Below, piece after piece: positions 7,880 to 15,162 of a stretch of DNA of 16,175 bases (position 1 is the stretch's first letter; every line of letters begins with the position of its first letter). Made by a program: the position numbers and the translations under genes. This stretch comes from JBGLNJ01 sp964353405 (GTDB lineage: Bacteria > Chloroflexota > Anaerolineae > Fen-1058), in NCBI GenBank assembly GCA_964353405.1, contig CAYGWJ010000046.1, positions 1-16,175 on the forward strand, given 5' to 3'. The notes below the pieces were generated by a model. It ran no database searches. It worked only from the letters and a program-made list of their open reading frames with translations, and was not told the DNA's origin.

Positions 7880-10108
7880 ATGCTCGGATTCCAAACCCCC
7901 GTCGTCGTCATCGGTGGCACCGCACTTGCCTACCTCATCCTCATGCTCTTGACCCTGCGCAGACGCGGCTTTGGCTCCTGGCTGCACGGTTTGCTCTTCC
8001 TCTACCTGCTGATGGGAATCGTCTGGACGAGCGGAAAAGCATTGGCGGTTGCTAAAGGAGTGGTTCCAGCAGTGCCGGTCTATGGCGCGAGGATCGCCAC
8101 AGACGCCCTGGCTATCTTGCCAGTGCTGCTGACCATCCTCACGCTGTTGTTCTTTGAGCGGCCCGGCGCGCAACGAGTAGGCCAGATCGGCATTGGATGG
8201 GTAGCCTTCATCGCGCTGGCTGACAGCAACATTCTTGGATGGCGAGAGTTCTTTCAGAACAGCCTGCACCTCGACACGCCGGATCAAACGGTGAACGTGC
8301 TGGTGCTGACGGGCTGGATCGGATTCACCGGCGGCGCACTGGTTTTGGCGATCTGGGACTATATCCGCATCCAGCGGCCATTGCACCGCAACCGCATTTT
8401 GTACTGGGTCGCGGCGACCCTGCTCATCGGCGCGGGCGAAGGGCTGACCATGCTGCCCAGCGTAGAGATGACGCAGGTCGGCGCATTCACACGGCTGATG
8501 GGCGTACTGCTCATGGCGTATGTGACGCTCACGTATTTTTTGCCCAACGTCCGCAACGCCGTCCGGCGAGTTATCTCGGCCAGCCTGATGACGTTGATGA
8601 CGGCCGCCCTCTTCCTGGGCAGTTTCGTTTTGCTCCAATCGGCTCTCCAATTCCTCCCCGGCGGCTATGTACTGGTCGGCGCGGTGGTTATGGCCATTCT
8701 GGTGTCCCTCGTCTTCCAACCCCTCCGCCGCGCAGCGACCAGCCTGGTGGATCGCTTGCTCAAGGGCGAAGGCTACGACTCCGCCCGCACACTGCGTGAT
8801 TACAGTGACGCTATCTCCAGCGTCGTTGATTTGGATACGCTGGCGACGACGGCCGTCGGCATCATCAGCGGAGCGCTGGAGGTGCGGCGGGGCGCGTTGC
8901 TGCTGACGACCGAACACAAAGATGGGCGCATCGAGGTGCGCGTCGTTCCCGGCATGGACCTAGTCGCCCTCCAGACGGCCAAGTTCGATCCGAACAGCCC
9001 CATCCTGGCGCGCCTGCACCGGGACCGCCAGCGGCTCAGTCAGTACGAGATTGACATCCTGCCAGAGTTTCGCGCGGCGCCCGTGTTGGAGCGTGCCTGG
9101 CTGGAGCAGTTAAAGATGGAACTCTATGTTCCGATTCACAGCCAGAGCTTGCTGGTGGGCATTCTGGCATTGGGCGGCAAGGCGGGCGATGCGCCCTACG
9201 CCACCCAGGACCTCAACATGCTTTCGACGCTGGCCGACCAGACCGCCGTGGCATTGCAGAACGCGCGTCTCGTGAGCGACCTCAAGCGGCTCAACGACGA
9301 GCTGACGCGTACCAATCGCCGGCTGGAAAAACTCGACGCGGCCAAGACTCACTTTATCCAGATCGCCTCGCACGAGCTGCGCACGCCGCTCACCCAGGTG
9401 CGCGGTTATGCCGACATCATGGCCGACGCGGTGCAGACGAGCACGCCAACTCCGGCGCAAATGGCGCAGATCAGTCAGGGCATTAGCCGGGCTACGGTGC
9501 GGCTGGAAGAAATCATCAGCGCGATGCTGGACGTTTCTGAAATTGACGCCGAGGCGCTCAGCCTGCGTCCCACGCCACTCTCCGTCTCGACGGTCGTCCG
9601 CATGGCGGCGGACAATTATCAGGCTGCGCTCAAGATGCGCAAACAGACGTTGACGGTGGACAGCCTCGAGGGATTGCCTTCCATCCAGGGCGACCTGCCG
9701 CGCTTGTGCCAGGCCTTTTCCAACATCATCGGCAACTGCATCAAGTTCACACCAGACGGCGGCAGCATTCACGTCGCCGGGCGGCACGTTCTGGAGCCGG
9801 GAGAGGACGGAGCAGCGGGTGATTACGTGGAGGTCACGATCAGAGACACGGGCATCGGCATTGATCCCGATGATCGGGATTTGATCTTTGAAAAGTTTTA
9901 CCGCGTCGGCTCGCCCGACCTGCACTCGACTGGCTCGATCAAGTTCAAGGGAGCTGGGCCGGGCCTGGGGCTGCCCATCGCGCGCGGCGTGATTCAGGCG
10001 CACGGCGGCCAAGTGTGGGTGGAAAGCACCGGGCACGACGAGGTGAGCTTCCCCGGCAGCACGTTCCACATCCTGCTGCTCACTTCAGCGCCAACCACCG
10101 AGCATTAA
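7880..10108 (+). CDS. Membrane sensor histidine kinase (multi-TM, GAF, HisKA, HATPase_c)
   Basis: A 742-residue sensor kinase. The first ~285 residues contain eight to nine hydrophobic segments, like the 7TM sensor regions found on some histidine kinases. A GAF-like domain covers about 305-455 (SVVDLDTLATTAVGII to DQTAVALQNARL), with a short coiled coil to about 485. The HisKA dimerisation domain has phospho-accepting His498 in IASHELRTPL. The ATPase domain shows the N-box with Asn615 and Asn619 (NIIGNCIKF), D-box DTGIGI with Asp656, F-box FEKFYRV and G2 box GAGPGLGLPIA. All key residues are present. No receiver domain and no neighbouring response regulator are seen, so it is an orphan kinase with an unknown signal. 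The ATG follows GAGG by five bases and a leader containing a large stem-loop. It may act with the KaiC-like/AlbA_2 pair upstream; this is inferred from position only. Confidence 0.94.
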   Translation: MLGFQTPVVVIGGTALAYLILMLLTLRRRGFGSWLHGLLFLYLLMGIVWTSGKALAVAKGVVPAVPVYGARIATDALAILPVLLTILTLLFFERPGAQRVGQIGIGWVAFIALADSNILGWREFFQNSLHLDTPDQTVNVLVLTGWIGFTGGALVLAIWDYIRIQRPLHRNRILYWVAATLLIGAGEGLTMLPSVEMTQVGAFTRLMGVLLMAYVTLTYFLPNVRNAVRRVISASLMTLMTAALFLGSFVLLQSALQFLPGGYVLVGAVVMAILVSLVFQPLRRAATSLVDRLLKGEGYDSARTLRDYSDAISSVVDLDTLATTAVGIISGALEVRRGALLLTTEHKDGRIEVRVVPGMDLVALQTAKFDPNSPILARLHRDRQRLSQYEIDILPEFRAAPVLERAWLEQLKMELYVPIHSQSLLVGILALGGKAGDAPYATQDLNMLSTLADQTAVALQNARLVSDLKRLNDELTRTNRRLEKLDAAKTHFIQIASHELRTPLTQVRGYADIMADAVQTSTPTPAQMAQISQGISRATVRLEEIISAMLDVSEIDAEALSLRPTPLSVSTVVRMAADNYQAALKMRKQTLTVDSLEGLPSIQGDLPRLCQAFSNIIGNCIKFTPDGGSIHVAGRHVLEPGEDGAAGDYVEVTIRDTGIGIDPDDRDLIFEKFYRVGSPDLHSTGSIKFKGAGPGLGLPIARGVIQAHGGQVWVESTGHDEVSFPGSTFHILLLTSAPTTEH

Positions 10109-10114
10109 CCGCCC

Positions 10115-10152
10115 AAAAAGAGCGACGACCCGGCGGGTCATCGCTCTTTTTT
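10115..10152. terminator. Strong bidirectional intrinsic terminator between the kinase and moaA
   Basis: An A-rich arm at 10115-10125 (AAAAAGAGCGA) and GACCC (10127-10131) pair with GGGTC (10135-10139) and the arm at 10141-10151, with a GGC loop and one C/A mismatch (10126/10140). The stem is followed by T residues on both strands, so it can stop transcripts from both convergent genes. The moaA stop codon (TTA on this strand, 10151-10153) lies at the base of the stem. Confidence 0.92.
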
Positions 10153-11185
10153 AGCCGCCGATCTGTGCCATCACGCGCTGACCGATCAACTCGGTCGGCG
10201 GGATTTCTTCATCGAGCCGGTGACGCTCCGGCTTGTTCTCCACTGCGCGCGCAAGCAACGCTTGCACCACGGCATCGCCCGCGTTCGACCGCAGCGCGCT
10301 CATCACGTCCACCTCGCCATCCGCCAACAGGCACGGGCGCAGCTTGCCGTCGGCGGTTAACCGAAGCCGGTTGCATGTGGGACAAAAGTGCTGGCTCACC
10401 GGGGTGATAAAACCGAGCGTGCCTTGTGCATGGGGCAGACTAAACACACGTGCCGGCCCATTGCCCGGCACGGCGGATGACGCCAGCCGTGCCTCGGTAA
10501 ACAATCCCGGAATGCCCAACTGCGCCGAGAGACGCGCCCGCATCTCTTCGGCGGTCACCAGGCGATGGCCTGGCGGCGGAAGATGCTCTCCCCAGTCACC
10601 TTCGTTGGCCACTGGCATCAACTCGATAAAACGCACGTGCCACGTGCGGTCGAGCGTGAGCCGCGCAAAATCGGCCAGCTCGTCGTCGTTCATCCCACGC
10701 ACGACGACAGCGTTGAGCTTGATGGGGGCCAACCCTGCGCGCTCGGCTGCCTCTAGCCCACGCCACACATCGCCAATGTAGCCAAAACGCGTGATGCTCT
10801 CAAAGCGATCCGCGCGCAGCGTATCCAGGCTCACGTTGACGCGGCGCAGTCCCGCACGCGCCAGCGCCTCGGCGTGCCGGTCAAGCAGCACGGCGTTCGT
10901 CGTAAGGCTCACATCCTCGACGCCGGGCACGGCGGCAACCATTTCTACCAGTCGTTCGATATCGGGCCTTACCAGCGGCTCCCCGCCCGTGAGCCGCACC
11001 TTGCGAATGCCCAGCGCCGCCGCCGCGCGTACGACGAGCGTGATTTCCTCGTACGTCAAAATCTCGCTCCGCGCTTTCCACTCGACGCCTTGCGGCGGCA
11101 TACAATACACGCACCGCAGATTGCAGCGATCCGTCACACTAATTCGCAAATAATCAATCTCGCGTCCAAAAGCATCTCGAAGCAT
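10151..11185 (-). CDS. moaA: GTP 3',8-cyclase MoaA (molybdopterin biosynthesis)
   Basis: A radical-SAM enzyme that, with MoaC, turns GTP into cyclic pyranopterin monophosphate, the first step of molybdenum cofactor synthesis. It has 344 residues, a normal length. The SAM-binding [4Fe-4S] cluster motif is Cys21-x3-Cys25-x2-Cys28 (DRCNLRCVYCMPP), with the GGEP SAM motif near residue 67. The C-terminal GTP-binding cluster is Cys268-x2-Cys271-x13-Cys285 (FCPTCNRLRL...RPC). The protein ends in the conserved Gly-Gly (QIGG) needed for activity in the family. The ATG at 11185 is preceded by purine-rich GAGGG/GGTGAG. It is the last gene of the minus-strand group, 25 bases after mutS2. No other moa or moe gene is in the window. 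Its stop codon overlaps the terminator stem base. Confidence 0.97.
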   Translation of the reverse strand: MLRDAFGREIDYLRISVTDRCNLRCVYCMPPQGVEWKARSEILTYEEITLVVRAAAALGIRKVRLTGGEPLVRPDIERLVEMVAAVPGVEDVSLTTNAVLLDRHAEALARAGLRRVNVSLDTLRADRFESITRFGYIGDVWRGLEAAERAGLAPIKLNAVVVRGMNDDELADFARLTLDRTWHVRFIELMPVANEGDWGEHLPPPGHRLVTAEEMRARLSAQLGIPGLFTEARLASSAVPGNGPARVFSLPHAQGTLGFITPVSQHFCPTCNRLRLTADGKLRPCLLADGEVDVMSALRSNAGDAVVQALLARAVENKPERHRLDEEIPPTELIGQRVMAQIGG

Positions 11186-11210
11186 CTCACCACCCTCTAC
11201 CGACTGACCA

Positions 11211-13571
11211 CTACCTCTCCTGAGCCAGCTTGACCACCGTCACGCCATCGCCGCCTTCACCGTCGCGGCCCGACTCGAAATCAACCACGAGCGAATGCCC
11301 ACGCAACGCCTGCCGCACGGCTTTCTTGAGCACGCCCGTGCCGTGCCCATGAATGACACGCACCCATGGCAGCCCGGCCAGGTACGCCGCATCGAGGTGA
11401 CGGTCCAGTAGGATGAGGGCATCTTCGGCGCGCTCGCCGCGCAAGTCCAACTCCATGCCGGGCGAAACCGCGACAGGCCGCTTGACGCCCTGGCCGGAAG
11501 CGGTGACCTCTGGCTGAGGCGTCGAGCGCCATTCCAGCTCGCCCAGGCTCAACCGCAAACGCAGTTGACCTGACGTGACTTGCGCCTCGTCGCCGTCAAT
11601 GTCTGTCACCTTGCCTTCGGACTTTAATCTCTCCACCCAAACCACATCGCCGACGCGAATGGGGCGCCTGGGTGGCCGTTCGACGATCGGCATCGGCATG
11701 ACGGCTTGCGTCTCTTTCAGCATCGCACGGCGACGCGCTTCGATCTCGGCCAACTCTTGCGCCCCTATAGCTTTCAATTTGCCGCGCAGCGAGGTGATTT
11801 CTTCTTCCAGCGTATCCAGCCTGCCTTGCATCTCGTCGCGCGCCGATTCCAGGATTTGCTTGCGCTCCTCTTCGATGCCCGCCAACCTGGCGCGCAACTC
11901 GCGCTCCATCTTTTCCGATTCAACTCGTGCGCGCTCGGCGGCAGCACGGCTGACCTCAGCCTCTTGACGCGCCTTGTGGATTCCGGCGAGCAAGTCTTCG
12001 GCCTTCAAATCAGACTCGGCCACCATCGTCCGCGCCGAGCCGACGATCTGCGGATCAAGCCCAAGCCGCGTGGCGATGGCGAACGCGTTGCTGCGCCCCG
12101 GCAAGCCGATGGTGAGCCTATACGTCGGCGCAAGCGTCTCGGGGTCAAACTCGACGCTGGCGTTGACGGCGCCCGGCGTGTTGTGCGCCCAGATTTTCAG
12201 TTCGGGATAGTGAGTGGCGACGAACGTCGTCGCCGATTTGCCGCGCAGGTAATCCAGAATCGCGCGGGCAAGCGCGCTGCCTTCAGCCGGGTCGGTGCCC
12301 GCGCCGAGTTCGTCCAACAGCACCAGCGACTGGCGCTCGGCCTTGTCCAAAAAGCTATTGAGGTTCGCCAGGTGAGACGAGAACGTGGACAGGTTTTGCT
12401 CGATGGATTGCTCGTCGCCGATGTCGGCAAAAATGTGGTCAAAGACGCACAACTCGGAGCCATCGGCGGCGGGGAGGTGCAAGCCGCAATACGCCATCAG
12501 GCACAGCAGGCCGGCCGTCTTGAGCGCTACGGTCTTGCCGCCCGTGTTTGGGCCGGTGATAACGACGATAAAAGTCTCGCCGTCCGTGTCTAGATCAATC
12601 GGCACGACGCGCTGCGGATCAATCAGCGGATGCCGCGCCTGGATCAGCCGAAGCGTTGAGCCAGGGTGAGCGTGCTTGGTTTTGAAATCCGCGATCTTGG
12701 GTTCCGTGGCCCCGGTCGCATCGGCGTATTTGGCACACGCAAAGACCACATCCAATTCTGCCAACGCCTCGACCGTGCCGACGACGTACACGCCGTCTTC
12801 GGCCACGAGGGACGACAGCGAAAGCAGCACGCGACGGATTTCGTTTTCTTCTTGCAGCTGCAATTCACGCCAGCGGTTGTTCAGTTCCACCGTCGCAATC
12901 GGCTCGATAAAGAGCGTCTCGCCGGAGCGTGATTGGTCATGGACAATGCCAGGAATGCGGCCTTTGAAATCCGACTTGATGGGCACGACGTAACGGCCAT
13001 CGCGCATCGTAATGAGGGCCTCTTGCAGATATGGCCCGTTGCGCGGCGACGTGAGAATGCGCGCGAGCTTGTCTTGCAGCCGGTCGTGCGCCAGGCGCAA
13101 CTCACGGCGGATCGTCTCCAGGTGTGGGCTGGCTTCATCGCGCACTTCGCCCCGGTCGTCAATACAGCGGCCAATCTCGGCAATCACGCCCGCCGATTCG
13201 ACGATGCGCGCGGCAATCGCCGAAAGCAACGGGTATTGATTCGAGAGGCGCGAGAGTGTGCGATGGATGTCGCGCCCGGCGACGAGTGTGCTGCGAATGT
13301 CAAGCAACTCTTGCGGCAACAGCACCGCGCTGCGCGCGGCCTGCTCGACGAGCGGGCGCACATCATGGATGCCACCCAGGCTCACATCTACATTGCTCGC
13401 CAAAAGCAGCCGCGCTTCGCGCGTGGCGGTCAGGCGCCGCTTCACTTCGACAGGAATGGAAGAGGGTTCAAGCTCGCGGCACAGCTCGATTCCGGCAGAG
13501 AAGGACGCAAAGCCCGCCAGCCGGTCGAGGACCTTGGGAAGTTCGAGGGTGAGGCAATGTTTGGGTTCCAT
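11211..13571 (-). CDS. mutS2: MutS2 family ATPase with Smr domain
   Basis: A 786-residue MutS2. Family members bind branched DNA and restrain recombination, and in Bacillus also rescue collided ribosomes; they do not perform mismatch repair. The N-terminal core (1-300) leads to an ABC-type ATPase with Walker A GPNTGGKT (340-347), Walker B LVLLDELGAG with Asp420/Glu421, and a downstream ATHYPELK switch. A long coiled coil (about 505-610) follows, then a KOW-like domain (RVGDVVWVERLKSEGKVTDI), then the C-terminal Smr nuclease domain with LDLRG (708-712) and HGHGTG from His741. All motifs are intact. The ATG at 13571 is the only reasonable start because an in-frame TAA lies four codons upstream. 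There is no Shine-Dalgarno sequence, and an extended -10 element ends eight bases before the ATG, so the message may be leaderless. Confidence 0.96.
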   Translation of the reverse strand: MEPKHCLTLELPKVLDRLAGFASFSAGIELCRELEPSSIPVEVKRRLTATREARLLLASNVDVSLGGIHDVRPLVEQAARSAVLLPQELLDIRSTLVAGRDIHRTLSRLSNQYPLLSAIAARIVESAGVIAEIGRCIDDRGEVRDEASPHLETIRRELRLAHDRLQDKLARILTSPRNGPYLQEALITMRDGRYVVPIKSDFKGRIPGIVHDQSRSGETLFIEPIATVELNNRWRELQLQEENEIRRVLLSLSSLVAEDGVYVVGTVEALAELDVVFACAKYADATGATEPKIADFKTKHAHPGSTLRLIQARHPLIDPQRVVPIDLDTDGETFIVVITGPNTGGKTVALKTAGLLCLMAYCGLHLPAADGSELCVFDHIFADIGDEQSIEQNLSTFSSHLANLNSFLDKAERQSLVLLDELGAGTDPAEGSALARAILDYLRGKSATTFVATHYPELKIWAHNTPGAVNASVEFDPETLAPTYRLTIGLPGRSNAFAIATRLGLDPQIVGSARTMVAESDLKAEDLLAGIHKARQEAEVSRAAAERARVESEKMERELRARLAGIEEERKQILESARDEMQGRLDTLEEEITSLRGKLKAIGAQELAEIEARRRAMLKETQAVMPMPIVERPPRRPIRVGDVVWVERLKSEGKVTDIDGDEAQVTSGQLRLRLSLGELEWRSTPQPEVTASGQGVKRPVAVSPGMELDLRGERAEDALILLDRHLDAAYLAGLPWVRVIHGHGTGVLKKAVRQALRGHSLVVDFESGRDGEGGDGVTVVKLAQER

Positions 13572-13579
13572 AGGAAAAC

Positions 13580-13608
13580 ATTATAACATGGAAGCGCTCA
13601 CGCTTCGA
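13580..13608 (-). promoter_or_regulatory. Extended -10 promoter immediately before mutS2
   Basis: On the minus strand TGTTATAAT (13588 to 13580) is a perfect extended -10 (TGn-TATAAT). A weak -35-like TCGAAG lies at 13608-13603 with a 17-base spacer, inside the last codons of the upstream VKOR gene. Predicted transcription start is about 13573, zero to two bases before the mutS2 ATG at 13571. Confidence 0.65.
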
Positions 13609-14227
13609 CTTGTTCGGCAACAAACGACGCAATCGCCGCCGGCATGGACAGCAGCATGACGAGCGTAATGACGACGGCGGAGGTGAGACACCAGATGCAC
13701 ACCGCCTTGATGACGAATGGCTCAAGGAAAGTCAGGTAGAGCGAAAACGCCACGGCCAAGATCGTCATCCCGTGCACGGTCAGCGGCGCGTAATCGGCCA
13801 GGCGGCCAGACCCCAAGCGTCCCCACAGCCACACCACCAGGATCGCCACGTAACCCGCCATGCCGATCAAGCCCACCGGAATCACGCCAAACAATTTTGA
13901 GTAGGAACTGGTCTGCACGGCGTTGCAGTCGCCCACCGGCCCGCAGACGGCGGCCACGGCCTGCGTTTCCACGTAGGTCAGGTAACCGGCCACGGCCAAC
14001 CCGACGATGGTCAACACCAGCATCAACGCGTCGAGCCAGGCGGGCTGCCACGGGGAATTCGCAAAATCACTCTGCCACGCACGCAGCCACGTCACGCCCG
14101 CCAAGATCAGCGCGGCCGCCATGCCGATCAGGATGGCCATCGCCAGCGCAAAGCCGTTCGATTGAGCCTGCGCCGCCAGCGGCGTCATGAACACCAGACC
14201 AGCCAACCAGAAAGTGTGTCTCTTCAT
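13598..14227 (-). CDS. Vitamin K epoxide reductase (VKOR) family membrane protein
   Basis: A 209-residue membrane oxidoreductase related to VKOR. In bacteria these enzymes reoxidise periplasmic thiol oxidases using quinone, allowing disulfide bond formation in exported proteins. The N-terminus MKRHTFWLAGLVFMTPLAAQAQS looks like a cleavable signal peptide. About five further hydrophobic segments follow. Two cysteine pairs typical of the family are present: loop cysteines Cys95 and Cys101 (CGPVGDC) followed by Ser107/Ser108, and the active-site CxxC at Cys177/Cys180 (AVCIWCLTS). There is no fused thioredoxin domain, so a separate partner is expected. The chosen ATG at 14227 has GAGG five bases upstream; the longer in-frame start at 14293 would overlap the end of the upstream gene and bury the signal peptide. 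It lies 23 bases after the patatin gene and 26 before mutS2. Confidence 0.9.
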   Translation of the reverse strand: MKRHTFWLAGLVFMTPLAAQAQSNGFALAMAILIGMAAALILAGVTWLRAWQSDFANSPWQPAWLDALMLVLTIVGLAVAGYLTYVETQAVAAVCGPVGDCNAVQTSSYSKLFGVIPVGLIGMAGYVAILVVWLWGRLGSGRLADYAPLTVHGMTILAVAFSLYLTFLEPFVIKAVCIWCLTSAVVITLVMLLSMPAAIASFVAEQVEA

Positions 14228-14250
14228 TCCATCCTCACCTTGCGAACACT

Positions 14251-15138
14251 TCAATTTGAGCCTTTTAACAGACGCCGCAGCCACTGAGGCCATACCGCTC
14301 GCCGCTCGCGCTGCCAGCCATCAATCGCGCGGCGAGTAATTTCATAGCCGCGCGAGATCAGCTCGTCAGCCCGCTCAAAATCCCAGACGGCCACGGGCGA
14401 CACACATTGCAGCTCGATGCGCCGCACCGGCACGCCGCGCGCCGCCGCGACCTCCAATTCCAATTCGGTCTGGCGGCGCTCCGCCATGTTCCGCAATTTG
14501 CTCAACAGGGGCAGCCAGCCGCGTGCCTCCGCCGGAATTTCGCGCTGATCGGCGAGGTCGAGCGCGATGATCTCCGTGGCGCCCTGCGTCACCGCCGGTT
14601 CGACCGGCAGGTTGCTGATCAGGCCACCATCTATCAAGAGCTGTCCTTCCTTCTCGATGGGCGGCACCCACGGCGGCAATGCTGCAGAAGCCAGCACCGC
14701 GTCCAACACCAGGTGTTGCGGGTCGGTTCCATACAGCACCGGGCAACCGCAGTTCAATTCGGTCGCCACGACGATGAGCCGCACGCCCAAGTCGCCAAAG
14801 CGCAATTCAGGCGAAAGGCCGTGCGCGACGAAAAAGTCGCGCATCCGCCGATAGCTTCCGCGCCCCGACCGGTTAAAGAATGTGCTGAGCGTGGCCCACA
14901 CATAGTTCGGAGTCAGCAGGTCGCCGGAGACTGCGTCGTGCCAGGCTTGGGCAAGCGCTTCGACACTGGCGAGGTTTACGCCGTGCACCGCCAGGTAAGC
15001 CGAGTTGATCGCCCCGGCGGATGTGCCCACCAGCATATCGGGACGGATGTCCGCTTCAAGCAAAGCACGCAACGCGCCCACTTGAAGCGCGCCGCGTGCT
15101 CCGCCTCCGCTCAACACAAAAGCAAGTTGTTTGCCCAT
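14251..15138 (-). CDS. Patatin-like phospholipase (RssA-type serine hydrolase)
   Basis: A 295-residue patatin-family lipid acyl hydrolase, probably acting on phospholipids or other acyl esters in the cytoplasm or at the inner membrane face. The oxyanion-hole motif SGGGARGALQVGAL is at 10-23. The nucleophile elbow GTSAG has Ser40. The catalytic Asp is Asp170 in IDGGLISNLP. This Ser-Asp dyad and order match bacterial RssA/YlbK-like proteins. There is no signal peptide. The ATG at 15138 is preferred (MGKQLAFVLSGGG, matching the family's short N-terminus); an in-frame TTG at 15147 would add three residues and has no better ribosome binding site. The gene follows the isomerase gene by 24 bases and is probably co-transcribed with it. 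Substrate cannot be told from sequence. Confidence 0.93.
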   Translation of the reverse strand: MGKQLAFVLSGGGARGALQVGALRALLEADIRPDMLVGTSAGAINSAYLAVHGVNLASVEALAQAWHDAVSGDLLTPNYVWATLSTFFNRSGRGSYRRMRDFFVAHGLSPELRFGDLGVRLIVVATELNCGCPVLYGTDPQHLVLDAVLASAALPPWVPPIEKEGQLLIDGGLISNLPVEPAVTQGATEIIALDLADQREIPAEARGWLPLLSKLRNMAERRQTELELEVAAARGVPVRRIELQCVSPVAVWDFERADELISRGYEITRRAIDGWQRERRAVWPQWLRRLLKGSN

Positions 15139-15162
15139 CTTTCTCAATGCCAGGACGAGTCG

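Noticed and set aside
7838..8917. 359-residue open frame on the minus strand opposite the sensor kinase N-terminus
   Set aside because: It lies fully inside a clearly coding kinase gene, its composition (rich in Gln, His, Arg, Asp) is typical of an antisense shadow in GC-rich DNA, and it shows no recognisable motif.
9110..10069. 319-residue minus-strand open frame opposite the kinase catalytic part
   Set aside because: Antisense to the GAF, HisKA and HATPase coding region, with no domain signature and a shadow-like composition.
11706..12593. 295-residue plus-strand open frame opposite mutS2
   Set aside because: Antisense to the intact ATPase and coiled-coil region of MutS2; Arg/Gln/Gly-rich sequence without motifs.
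13598..14293. Longer 231-residue start for the VKOR gene
   Set aside because: It would overlap the end of the patatin gene and place 22 extra residues ahead of an obvious signal peptide; the ATG at 14227 has a well-placed ribosome binding site.
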